Shown: positions 22,679 through 33,759 of the stretch, piece by piece
Position numbering within the stretch: position 1 is the stretch's first letter
Layout: each line of letters opens with the position of its first letter
Assembly (NCBI GenBank): GCA_020081605.1
Contig: JAHREC010000049.1
Location: forward strand, 3,968,001 to 4,032,000
Reading direction: 5' to 3'
Origin: Albifimbria verrucaria
Taxonomy: Eukaryota; Ascomycota; Sordariomycetes; Hypocreales; Stachybotryaceae
Length of the DNA stretch: 64,000 nt
Made by a program: the position numbers and the translations under genes
Notes under the pieces: generated by a model
What the model saw: the letters and a program-made list of their open reading frames with translations, nothing else
The model's database searches: none
What the model was told of the DNA's origin: nothing

Positions 22679-24798
22679 ATGACCTTCCTCCGACGTGCCG
22701 CTCCAGCAACCGCGCCCAGCCTGTCACGCTGCCTCGGCTCGGGGCGCGGGCGCGGGCGCCTCTCCGGGCCAGCGTCGGTATTCGCCGGCAAGCGGCACAT
22801 CCACAGGGTTGCTGTCTTACCTGCGCTGCAGCACCAGGTGGATAGGAAGCCCACTGCAGTTTCTGGAGTCAATGGAAATGCGAAATCTACGAGATATTAT
22901 TCTTCCGCGTCGGCGGTGCAGGAACATGGCATGTATACAGCTTCATTTGCGTTTTTCGAGGCCTTATGGGAGGCTGGTGTTACGCATTGCTTCGTGAACT
23001 TGGGAAGCGATCATCCTAGCATCATTGAAGCCATGGTCAAGGGTCAGAAGGATGCCCAGGGAAATTCCCTCGTATCATTACGTGCCCAAATGAGGTGAGA
23101 TTTCAGCTACTTCCACTTGTAGATCGTGTGGCTTACGGATCCATCTAGATGGTTGCCATGTCGATGGCGGATGGCTACGCTCGATTGACTGGCAAACCAC
23201 AATGCGTGATTGTCCATGTCGACGTTGGCACCCAAGGTCTTGGCGCCGCAGTGCATAATGCATCTACAGGCCGCGCGCCAGTCTTCATCTTCGCTGGTCT
23301 GTCACCCTTTACCCAGGATGGTGAGTTACGTGGCAGTCGCACAGAGTACATCCACTGGATCCAGGACGTACCAGACCAGAAACAGATTGTTGCCCAGTAC
23401 TGCCGCTACACCGGGGAGGTCAAGACGGGTACTAATGTAAAGCAAATGGTCAACCGGGCCTTGCAATTCGCAAAGTCAGATCCGCAGGGTCCAGTGTACC
23501 TATACGGTGCACGTGAGGTTATGGAAGCGGATATTAAGCCGTATAAGCTGAAGCAGGAAGATTGGGAACCAGTTGAGCTAGGAGGGCTTCCCAAAAAGCT
23601 GTCAACAAGATCACCGATGCATTGGCTGGGGCCAAGGAGCCGTTAATTATTACCGGTTACGGCGGGCGCAACCACAAGCTGCCGGCAGCGTTGGTGGAAC
23701 TCGCGGATACAGTCAAGGGTTTGCGTGTTCTGGACACGGGCGGAAGCGACATGTGCTTTCCTTCGGACCACCCAGGATGGTTAGGCCTGCGGTACGGCGC
23801 GGACGATTCGATTACCACAGCCGACGTGATCGTCGTGCTAGATTGCGACGTCCCATGGATTCCGACGCGATGCAAGCCTCGAGATGACGCCAAGATCTTC
23901 CACATCGACGTAGACCCCTTGAAGCAGCAGATGCCTGTCTTCTATATCCAGTCGCAGCACCGATACCGTGCACACGCGCTAACGTCCATTGAGCAAATCA
24001 CTGAGAGCCTCAAGACTGGTGATGCCGCGACCAAGCTGCAAGCACGAAACTCGGAGCAGGCCACTAGGAAGCTCATGGAGGAGCACAAGACACGTCTCGA
24101 CGCCATCGCCAAAGCTGCAGAGCCCCTTGAAGATGGGTCTTTCGGAACAGGCCACCTGTGCCAGACCCTGCGCAAGCTGTGTCCCGAGGACACGTTGTTT
24201 GCGGTCGAGGCTGTGACCACCACGGGTTTCGTACACGACAACCTGCAGCCTAAGCTGCCAGGATCGTGGATCAACTGCGGCGGCGGAGGCCTCGGTTGGT
24301 CAGGTGGTGCGGCGCTGGGCATAAAGCTGGCTAGTCAAGCAGAGCACGGCGGCAAGGGCAAGTTTGTAGTACAAATCGTGGGAGACGGATCGTATCTGTT
24401 CTCAGTGCCTGGAAGCGTGTACTGGATTTCAAAAAGATACGACATTCCTGTGCTGACGATTGTGTTGAACAACAAGGGTGAGTCCATGGTGTGTTCAAGG
24501 GAGACATTGGAAGAAATGGCTAACAGGAGCGAATGCAGGATGGAACGCACCCCGCAGATCGCTTCTGCTGGTGCACCCTGACGGCCTCGGCTCCAAGGCA
24601 AGCAACGACGAGATTAACATCGCCTTCAACCCATCGCCAGATTACGCGGGCATTGCCAAGGCAGCGGCCGCAGGGGACATATTCGCGGCACGCGTGGACC
24701 AGACGGCAGACCTGGAGCGAGTGCTCAAGGAGGCCATCGGGGCAGTGCAATCAGGCCAGACAGCAGTCGTGGACTGCAAGGTTGCTCCGAATTGCTGA
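22679..24798 (+). CDS. TPP-dependent enzyme, acetolactate-synthase-like
   Basis: Three exons (introns 23095-23148 and 24478-24538) with two missing bases (C run 23067-23069, A run 23593-23597) give 668 aa in frame. The N-terminal ~60 residues are rich in Arg, Ala and Ser without acids, as in a mitochondrial presequence. The TPP enzyme core is clear: MYTASFAFFEALWEAGV, then PNEMVAMSMADGYARLTGK with the catalytic-type Glu (split by the first intron), HVDVGTQGLG, a middle domain with LIITGYGGRN and LDTGGSDMCFP, and a C-terminal GDGSYLFSVPGSVYW ... LNNKG(W)N cofactor-binding motif. These enzymes decarboxylate or ligate 2-keto acids; whether this one makes acetolactate or acts on another keto acid cannot be told. 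It is probably a paralogue rather than the main Ilv2, whose motifs differ (family knowledge). Confidence 0.85.
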
Positions 24799-27028
24799 AG
24801 ATTGAGACGTGCGGAGCATCGAAGGCGCTGGCGGTCGCGATTGGCAGAGGGCAATGCCGGGCGAGGTAGATGCATGCGTTTGGATAATTAGAGCTCGAGA
24901 TGCATGAGCACTAATTCAAAGACACAACGTTACACTAGCAATGTCGGGCCCGACGCTCGCGTGAAGACCAAGTTGGTGAGAGCGTAGGCGACTGTAGACT
25001 GTGGAGGCCCCGCCAGAAGCAACCGGTGAAGAGGCCGAAGATATTGGCTGCAAGGTGAAACTCCCACACAGCAGTCCCCACGATTGCTTCTCCAGCTCCG
25101 ACATGGAGAGAAGCACCGAGCGACCCAGTGCAAGCGGAGAAGCTTGGCGTGGTTGGGGTCGTGAGGCTTGCAGCATGGATGTCAGGGTCCTGCAGGGGTG
25201 GTGAGACTGCATGTAGTCACGAATCCGAACCGAGGCCCAGTCACAGTTGATGAGTAAGGCATGCTCGGGTTGCTGTTTATTCTACAACGCAGCAGTGGTG
25301 AGGAGTCTGCAAGGATGTATGCGGCGATGGCGATGCAGCATCACCAAGTTGTCCGACGTGCTGGTGGACGTTTATAGAGTAGGTGAGTTGGTAGGTAAAG
25401 AAGAGAAGAGAAAATGGCTTTTGCCCAAACGAGGTGGTGCGAGGGACAGGCGTTTCTGTTTCTGGTGCGGGGAGGCGCCGCGGTGGAAGAAACAATCCGC
25501 CTGGCCCATGAAACGGAAACAACCTGTCCTTGGTTCTGGGCTTTGCAGGCGGGTTGGCAGGCGACTTGCAGGCGACTTGCAGGTGGCGCCCAAGCGAAGT
25601 GCCCCTGAAGGTCCCCTAAAGAAGTCGGTGTCTTCAAGGGCCTTCCATTCCACCATCAGCCATCAGCCATCTGGCGGCGCATCGATCCATCACGCTGCAG
25701 ACGGGAGGTACCTACAGCAGGTACCTACAGCAGGTACCTTACCTGTCGCCAGTCCCAGCCAGTCTCATGATCGACCAATTTCTCACCATTTCTAGACAGC
25801 CCTCTCCCCAGCGCTCTGCCATCTCCATCTCCATCTCCATCTCCAAACCCCCGTCCCGTCCGTCCCAAGACATTCCGTGTGCGACTCCCGTACCACAACC
25901 GCTCTTTTGTCTCGTTGCCCTTCGTTACGTGAGCCTCCCCGTCCTAATAGCTTAAGCCATGTCTTGGTCTCTCACCATCTCTCGACGCCTATATTGCGCC
26001 TTGGATTCCGCTTGATCAACGGTCCGACGTTCCATGCCAAGCATCGTCTCTCTCATCCGACATCGAAACGGGGACCCTCTTTCTCCCTGGGGCTCGACAA
26101 TCACGCGGGAACGATAAGAACAGGACCCCCTGTCGCGACCCTGTCGCCGTCCCTGCCTGGGCCTGCTTCCCCATCTTTCTCCCAACCCATCCACCCATCC
26201 ATCCAACCATCCATCGCGCATCCTCGTCCAAAGTCCCGGCTGAGCTGTACGCCACTTCAATATCACAGGCCTAGAAGAAAATTAAGCCGATCTGCGATCC
26301 CTGATGTGATCGCGTCTCCTCCTCTGCCTCGTCCAATCTAGCGCAGACGTTTCGCCGCCGAGCCTCGACGCTTCCATAGATCAAACCACGGGCTAGACGA
26401 CCCAAGGTGGCCCGCAATTAAAAAGACCACACAAAGGCCTGGCTGGTGCTGGTCGGTCAAATTTACTTGAGCCCCGCATCAGAAGCAAAAGCGAAATCAG
26501 GCACGGCAGAAAAGGATTCTCTTCCGTCCGTCCAAGCTCGCGCTTCATTTCCGGATCCCGCCCGGCTTTGCCCTTCTTCTTCGTCTTCCCCAATTTTTGT
26601 ATAATATTCGTCTCCTCTGTCTGCCGTCCGTCGGCTTTCGACGTGGATACCGCGTGTCACCGAGGTGGTACGATTTCACTCTTCTCCTCACCAAACCGTC
26701 TCGCCCACAGCATCTCCCACCCTGCCTCGCAAGAATACGAGGCGGGGAAGCGTGATCCACGCAATACGTGAAGCAAGCCTTGCTCCCCTTTGCACGCTCT
26801 AACCTTTCGTTCTGCTGCATCTTGTTGTCGGCATCGAAAACACCGCGCGGCTCCCATCCTCGAGATCATGAGTAGGGTAGAACTCGCTATCCCCAGAATT
26901 CTTGGCCACCTCAGAGACAGCATCTCGTGACCAGCCGTCGCATTGCTATAGTCTCTGTCCTCTCCTTCTTTCTATCTTTAGTATCAACTATTAGGCTGCT
27001 GTAGCCGCCTAGTGTCGTCGCCGCAACC
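24799..27028. other. Intergenic and long pyrimidine-rich leader region
   Basis: About 2.2 kb without a supported gene. The right half, ~25.7-26.4 kb, is rich in C and T (CCATCT and CCATC repeats), as is common in leaders and promoters of highly regulated fungal genes, and probably belongs to the PREG-like cyclin. Many overlapping ORFs here have low-complexity Pro/Ser composition and are not credible genes. Confidence 0.45.
25707..25742. repeat. Tandem 13-bp repeat
   Basis: GGTACCTACAGCA is repeated two and a half times in the presumed upstream region of the cyclin gene. Function unknown. Confidence 0.55.
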
Positions 27029-28188
27029 ATGTCCGACCAGCACGCCTCTTCAACCGCCACCGCGACCACCCATGTGGTCCAGCAGGCCCAACCCACGATC
27101 CAGCTCGAGCAGCCCGCCACCGATCGCGAGCCTCCTCCGCCGCCCGTCCCCGCTTCTGATCCCCGTCTTGCCGCTCCCAAAGACGGGTCGCCCAACTCCA
27201 CCGACGATCTCTTCCAGCTCCCTGCCTCCGAGGCTCTGAAGCTGCTGAGCGCCAGCGTCGAGCTGCTGGTGCGCATGACGGGCGACATCCCTCCCACCCC
27301 GCCTCCCAAGACACCGACCGACCCCAGATGAGCGATATCAGAGCCGAGAAGGAGCGCATAGTTCGATCGCACTCGGAAAAGAGCCTTGCGCGCCTGCGCC
27401 AGCAGGCCGAGAGGGAGATGGAGATGAGCAAGAAACAGGCAAGGAATGGCGACTCCGAAGCGCGCAAGAGGATAAGTGGAAGTCAGATGAGCAGGACACA
27501 GGTGGGCATAAGCCAGCTCCAGGCCTATAGTGCCTCCATGTCGGCTAAGCTTATGGCCCAGCAGAATGAGATGATGTCCCCATCCGCTTCCGCCAATTTC
27601 TCGCATTCCTCCGATACCATCGACGGCGTCCGCCTCCGCAAGAGCCCGGCACCGACCTCCCCTCCGACCCAACCTCGCCCGTACGTTATAATCGGCGCCG
27701 ACTCGCAGCCGCTCAACCTGCAGCACGGTGCCATCACCCGAAAATTTTATAGCAAGAACGAACCTCCCATCTCGATACACCAGTACCTCCTCCGCCTGCA
27801 TCAGTTCTGCCCCATGAGCACCGCCGTTTACCTCGCCACGTCGTTATACATTCACCGTCTAGCCGTCGAAGAGCAGGCCATACCCGTTACGCGGCGCAAC
27901 GCGCACCGGTTGGTGTTGGCAGGACTGCGAGTAGCCATGAAAGCGCTCGAGGATCTTTCCTATCCGCACGCCAAGGTCGCCAAGGTGGGCGGCGTCAGCG
28001 AGGTGGAGCTGGCTCGCCTGGAGATTAGCTTTTGTTTCCTTGCGGGCTTTGAGCTTGTCGTGGACGAGCAGCTGCTCAAGCAGCACTGGGAGACGCTCAG
28101 GGATGGCAAGGCCCAACAAATGCTGCGTGGCATCGAGGTTCCAACGCTTAAGCTGAGCCGCAAGCGCCGAGGCGACCCTACGGACTAG
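27029..28188 (+). CDS. PREG/Pho80-like cyclin
   Basis: From the ATG at 27029 one base is missing in the C run 27322-27325; corrected, the protein is 386 aa. The N-terminus is Pro/Ser/Thr-rich, with a conserved segment ALKLLSASVELLVRMTGDIP and a Met/Gln-rich helix. The cyclin box follows: KNEPPISIHQYLLRLHQFCP, STAVYLATSLYIHRLA, RRNAHRLVLAGLRVAMKALE and VGGVSEVELARLEISFCFLA. This matches Neurospora PREG and yeast Pho80, which pair with the PGOV/Pho85 kinase to repress the NUC-1/Pho4 phosphate-starvation regulator. Nuclear or cytoplasmic regulation is expected. A single lesion in so conserved a gene argues that the lesion is a sequencing artefact. Confidence 0.9.
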
Positions 28189-28781
28189 AATTAAGCATGA
28201 TATAAACCACCATCTTGCTCGTTCGTATTCTCATGCCTCTTTTATCAAGAGAGCGATAGCCTCTGGTTAGAACCAAGGCCGAGGCAAGCATATACTTCGA
28301 AGACGATTCACGCCTTGTACACATAGCAAATGCTATTTTGACATTTGATAGCACCCATATGGAAGCAGGCTTTTCGTGCGACGTGCTCTCGACTTCTTAA
28401 CGGAAGTTGACAAGAGTAGGGGACCAAGATGGGCCTTGAGGAGTTGACGGCAGTAGGGGGCTTTGATTGTTATGATTGATACCCGCATATGATTGGTTCC
28501 ATCTTGAAGATGATTTCTGAGGGGTACATATTTTAGGGACATGGGCTTTGATGGGAATAGTAATGATCTGTCTGAACATAGCGTGGTTATAGGGAATATG
28601 CATCTTTCACATGTTGATCTGAGCTGGTGTCTGTCGTGTGAGGTAGCCTTGATGTCATATGAGTATCACAGAGGCAAAGAAAGCTGCAAGGTCGTCGATC
28701 TCGTGTAACGACAAACATTCTCCGAGCTCCTGCAATGCACCACGACTAATTTCCTAACTAAGTATACCACTATGGAGAATG
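28189..28781. other. Intergenic interval
   Basis: About 590 bp downstream of the cyclin gene. I see no gene or structured element. Confidence 0.4.
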
Positions 28782-29152
28782 CTATCTTCTTGATCTTCCA
28801 GCGAGCCGGCGAAACTCGAGCAGAAGCAGACGGGATCCATGTGACCGTATTTGTTGTAAGTAAGATGTATCAAAAGAGTAGCAGAGTTCCAGGCTTTCAC
28901 GATCAATAATCATCCAGTATTTTCCCTCGTCTTCACCGAATTTACCTCTGTCACGAGAACCTTTTCCATCCTCCCACTCCGCTGGATCGGCACAGACACA
29001 ATGTCTCAGACGACCCTTTCCCATCCCTCTCCATGCTGAATTTAAAGAGGCATCGTCGAACCCGTAAGCTAGCTCCAGCCAAAAGAGCCAATAAATTCGT
29101 ATGGTCGCATCACACGACCACACAGGCTCCACTTGAGTGACTCGGGTGATCT
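28782..29152 (-). CDS. Possible terminal exon of an unrecognised gene
   Basis: An open frame preceded by an acceptor-like GTCTAG runs to a stop at 28782. Its composition is protein-like (WSCDATIRIYWLFWLELAY, GKYWMIIDRESLELCYSF, TSYLQQIRSHGSRLLLLEF) rather than random. There is no ATG at its start and I could not find upstream exons; the adjoining 29.16-29.25 kb is a simple G/T-rich repeat. It may be a truncated gene or an exon of a gene whose 5' part is lost. Confidence 0.3.
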
Positions 29153-32135
29153 AGACTTATAGTGGGGGTTTGGAGGAGGGTTGGAGGAGGGTTGGAGATT
29201 GGGGATCGTGGTGGTGGTGGGGTGTGTGGAGGTTTGGTGTGCATGGGAGGAGATGGGTTCTTGGTGAGAGGGTGAAGGAGTGTTAAAAAAATGTATCCAT
29301 TTGGGTTGTTATTAACCCTCAAGTTAAGAAGTATAGTGTATAAACTAAACCACCTTCGTATCTGAACAACTAAAGAATGGAAGACGGCGTGTTGGCTCAC
29401 ATCAGACACCGAATTTGGCCAGTATTTTCAAGGGGGTCCCATTTCTAAGTCAAGCCAAATACGGCAATCGTCCAGGGCTCGCCTCATTTTGGTAATTCAG
29501 TGTGTGTTACATGAATGAACATGCCTTGATGTTGGTAAGCATCGATACGAGCCAGTAACAGGTTAACAATTGTTTCGTGTGTAATGTTTTCCCAATCATA
29601 ATTATTGCTTTTTAATTGAGTCTCGGTTTGGTCGGGGCCTTGTGAAACGACACGCAGCCCTCATGTAGACTAGTGCCTCATTTGACAACTACACAACAGC
29701 CCGTCATCGCTCCAATTCTAGTTCCCGCGGCATCCTTTTCAAGATGGGGCTGCCATAATCCCAATTGAGAGAGAAGACAAGCCCGCAGTCGGCTGTGGAC
29801 GTGAGGGTCTTTGCCGACTTTTCTTAACATTATTGCCAGTCATGCGGTCGTTCCAACATGGAGCTTACCACCAGGTGGTGCATGGGGAGGATAGTTTATC
29901 TGGTGAAAGTACCTTTACCCTCGCGACTGGTCAACCAGGACAATTCGCTCAGTGTCGGATAGTGGTTACTCTGCGATGAGGACGAAGGAATAGAGGGCAG
30001 TTCTATCGAGCTTAAAGACATTTGCCACAGTCACCATTTGTGGACAGATGGGTTGTAGACAAGAGGCCATGTCTTACTGTGGAGTAGTAGGACTGGGTGT
30101 CTACCTGCCACGATCTACTTCTCAATGTTGAGCATGGTCTGTTCATGGGCAACTCAATCTCCATGATCAGGTGCCTTGGATGTCGTCGGTCAATTCGTCG
30201 GTAACATACTCGCATGCCCACATGCAAGAGGTTTGAAATCGTGTTCTCGCCAATGGACTAGGAACTACCGGTATTCTTGCTCCTCCATGTAGATACACTC
30301 CAACGTATGGTTGTTGGGTATTGTTTCGGTCGTCATAACGGAGACTGTATATAACTCTTCGCTGTATTTGGTTGAGAGGAGCCTTGGGCAGCTCATCATC
30401 GACTTGTGACTTTCAGTCCGGATAATAGGAAATCTCTTAGTGGGTTTCTACACTAGGACTCGATGGCGCAATAGTTTGATGAAGAGGAATCTTGAGACGA
30501 ATTACTAAAGGACTATGATAATGAGAACCGACGTTGAATAGATGCAAGTTTACTTTCGCAAATGGCGAGCTTAAGAAGGCAATGACTCTCTGCAAGGATA
30601 CGAGGGAAAGGAGGATATGACGTTTGGAGAAGAATACCTTGATGAAGACGTAGCCGAGATCAGAGTAGAAAGTCTACATGTGCTTGAGCAGTGGGTGATT
30701 TTACAGACGTTAGCGAGAGGAATAGGGTAGCACTGGGGCTGAAAAAGGAAACATGCGCTGCTTGAGAGCGAATGGTGGACCAGTCTTTGGGGCCTGGTTC
30801 GTAGGGAGTTGCGTGGATTGGAGAATTAGGCCAGATTTCTAGTTACAGCTCCCGGCTACTTGACCCCTTACTGTCTGCTACGATACCCCTATTTGACACT
30901 GGCCACCTCCACGATGTAACCGAAATTCTTTCAAGGCTCAAGACCAGTGGCGTACTTCCGCCGATGTCATTTTGAAGATCAGCTGAAATTCTTACAGGCA
31001 TGCGTTTGCTCTGATTTGACTCAACTGTTTGAGGCCAATATGCCAACAGGGACGGCAAATCCGATTGACTCTGCGCGTCAAGTCCTCGTCATGAGTCCCA
31101 TTCATACTAGCCATAATAGTGCCCATTGATTAATCTCGTTGCCTGGCTGCTTAGTACAAGCAACGTGAATGGTACGCGTTCACCGAAGGAAAGTAAATCG
31201 GAGTAAGCGGAATTTTCTAAATCACTCAGAAGCCACTGATAAGACAGTCAAGCTACGGACAATTATTTTCCGGGACAGAAGAGAATCTACAACACAATCT
31301 AACAATAGAAACAAGGATACGCAAACCGATGACCGCACTTACACGGTTACTCCTAAATCCGCGAAACGGTAGGCCCCGAGGGCCGGCCCGCAACGCAAAC
31401 CAGTTTCTTTTTGGTACTTTGATTACAGTAGCAAAATATGTGCCTCATAATGTAACCCTTGCCTAGCTTCAGGTCCTGGTGTTTCTGCACACAGACGTCA
31501 AGTGGCGGAACTCCTTAGCGGATTTCCGAATGCCGAACGTCCGGTCATACATGCCCAATATGGCAATCCTTACTCCCGTCAGCGAATGTCTCGATGAGAT
31601 TCTTCGACCAGCATCCATAACGGTATTCCCGTTGACAGGCACAGTTTAGACACCCTTTGATCTACATGGCGCACGGTTCAAGCATAAGCCAACCGAGATG
31701 CCGAGAGCCGGCAATTAGGCGGCCTTGGAACGCGAATATTGCAACCTCATGTACATTTTGGGCGTATGGGTCACGCACCAAGTCACGATGCTTCACTTTC
31801 GCCCAAAACATCTCTGTGCGTGCTCATCCCGGTCTGCCGAACCGCCGTGACAGTGACATGAACCAGAACCATTTTGGGCATCACTGCAGTATGTTACAGT
31901 GAGGGCAAGGGCTTGGCTCGCTTCCACCCGTGGTGATCCTAATTGACTGGATGTAAGCACTACCTCATCATCCATTGGCGAGGCTGAGGTTGTATTTGGG
32001 ATACCACCAGTTAGGTATGCGTCATCTTCCAGAGAACAAGCTGCACCGCATCGTCATGAATGATTCCGGGTTACACTGTGTCGGGAGGCTCGGCGAGATG
32101 AACCTGCTCACGATAGTTCTTGAGTCTTCTTTTGA

Positions 32136-32144
32136 GTATATAAG
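32136..32144 (+). promoter_or_regulatory. Probable TATA box of the germin-like gene
   Basis: GTATATAAG lies about 155 bp upstream of the ATG at 32295, a typical spacing for a highly expressed secreted-protein gene. Confidence 0.5.
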
Positions 32145-32189
32145 GACTGGGAACTCACCAGGAAGTCGAGCTTTCTTTCCTCATCAGCC

Positions 32190-32224
32190 CTCAGCATCCT
32201 CAGCATCCTCAGCATCCTCAGCAT
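32190..32224 (+). repeat. 9-bp tandem repeat in the 5' leader
   Basis: The unit TCAGCATCC is repeated almost four times between the TATA box and the start codon of the germin-like gene. It probably lies within the 5' untranslated leader. Confidence 0.65.
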
Positions 32225-32294
32225 CGAGAACATAAAGAACTCTTCATCACAGCAATACTTGCTCCCAAGTTGATAACTCAGCCCAATCTTCAAA

Positions 32295-33104
32295 ATGGTC
32301 AACTTCACTGTCATCTCCGCTCTCACCGCCGTCTTGGCTATGGGAGTCTCAGCTACCCCAATTGACGTGCAGCGCCGAGCTACATCGACCACGGGTACTA
32401 TATACCCTACTCTCACTCCTGAGCAGGTCGAGTCTCTGAAGAAGGAGCTATATGTGGCTCCCTCTGAGTCTGAGAGAGAGGCTATCTTATTTCCCCATGT
32501 CCCTGATGCCAGCAACATCACCTACCAGTTCCTCAACAACTCTGTCAAGGCCCCTACTGGTGGTACTATCGCCATTGCTAGTGTCGACGCGTTTCCTGCG
32601 CTTATTGGAACCAACGTCGCCATGGGCATTGGCTTTGTCAACCCCTGCGGCCTCAACACGCCTCACCTGCACCCTCGTGCCAACGAGTTCCTGACTGTTG
32701 TGCAGGGTGAGCTTATCGGCGGCCTGATTCTTGAGGAGAACCCTGGTGGCGCAGGCAATCTGAATGGCCAGAACCCCACTGGCCCTGTTCGCCAGGTCAA
32801 TGCCACTCTGTCCAACTATCGCGGCATGGTCTTCCCTAAGGGTCAGGTGCACTTCCAGTTCAACCCCACGTGCGAACCTGCTGTCTTCTCTGCTGCCTTC
32901 GATAGCCTGGACCCCGGCCGCACCCAGCTTGCCCGAAACTTCTTCTCTGTGCTGCCTGACGATGTCCTCGTTACAGCCGTTGGTGGCGACCCTGAGCTCC
33001 TTGATGCCAGCAGAATCAACAAGCTCAGGAAGATTATCCCCGCCGCCTTTGCTGAGCAGATGGAGAATTGTGCTAAGCGATGCGGTATTCCTACCGACGC
33101 CTAA
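32295..33104 (+). CDS. Secreted germin-like cupin
   Basis: An intact 269-aa ORF. MVNFTVISALTAVLAMGVSA is a signal peptide, followed by a possible dibasic maturation site (QRR). The cupin core is evident: GTNVAMGIGFVNPCGLNTPH, LHPRANEFLTVVQGE with the HxH...E metal-binding set, and the later GQVHFQFN histidine. This is the spherulin/germin-like branch; members are extracellular, often Mn-binding, and some have oxalate oxidase or superoxide dismutase activity, which cannot be judged here. Fungal homologues often respond to stress or spore development. Confidence 0.9.
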   Translation: MVNFTVISALTAVLAMGVSATPIDVQRRATSTTGTIYPTLTPEQVESLKKELYVAPSESEREAILFPHVPDASNITYQFLNNSVKAPTGGTIAIASVDAFPALIGTNVAMGIGFVNPCGLNTPHLHPRANEFLTVVQGELIGGLILEENPGGAGNLNGQNPTGPVRQVNATLSNYRGMVFPKGQVHFQFNPTCEPAVFSAAFDSLDPGRTQLARNFFSVLPDDVLVTAVGGDPELLDASRINKLRKIIPAAFAEQMENCAKRCGIPTDA

Positions 33105-33759
33105 GGGCATCAACGTTGAGTAATCATGAGAGAGGGAGGAGGTAATGCGTGGCAAGACGAGGTGGAAACGGTTCAATTCGGGTGTGAGACGGATTTAGAA
33201 GAGTCGTTTTATAGAGAATATGATCGTTTATGGTAAATCGTTTGTTTTCTCGCACAAAATTGATTGTCCATCTCCATACTACGAGGTGATGCAACCCCTA
33301 ATGTCGTCTATGCGATATGCTATAAGTGATCATCCTTAGCCCTAACGGATTGCGCCCTTGATAGACACCCTCTTTCTTCCGCCAGGCTAAGTCAGTATCT
33401 AGTTAGACTCATGACAAACATAGTTTAAAGCTGTAAGACCAAGGGCGCGCCCCACACAGATCAACCGGAAGTATGGATGGGAGACTCCACAAGGGTCCAT
33501 CACAAGTAAGAACACCAATCCAAAACTGGAAATACAAGACGTCTAGTTATCGTCAGTGTCCACTGATGAGCAGGCCCAGGGCGGCTTGAATTGAACGAGG
33601 CAATTGCCGAAACTATTCCAGTAACATGATGTAAATGTGTTTAAAGAGGCGAACTCCTCAACTATTTGAGAAGCAATCATACAAACCAATTTGTCAATTG
33701 CACAAAGCACACCTAGACAACCAACTGGGAACCTTGGCACAACCTCACAATACTTCAGC
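33105..33759. other. Intergenic interval
   Basis: About 650 bp between the germin-like gene and the decarboxylase. No gene seen; it should contain the decarboxylase promoter. Confidence 0.4.

Larger units (their letters stand above)
29153..32294. other. Three-kilobase gene-poor interval
   Basis: No supported gene. It begins with a GGTTGGAGGAGG-type purine/T simple repeat near 29165-29225 and ends with the promoter and leader of the germin-like gene. The remaining ORFs are short and lack coding character. Confidence 0.45.

Noticed and set aside
25277..26820. Several overlapping ORFs of 60-180 aa in the pyrimidine-rich region
   Set aside because: Low-complexity composition, no credible starts or domains; better explained as leader or promoter of the cyclin gene.
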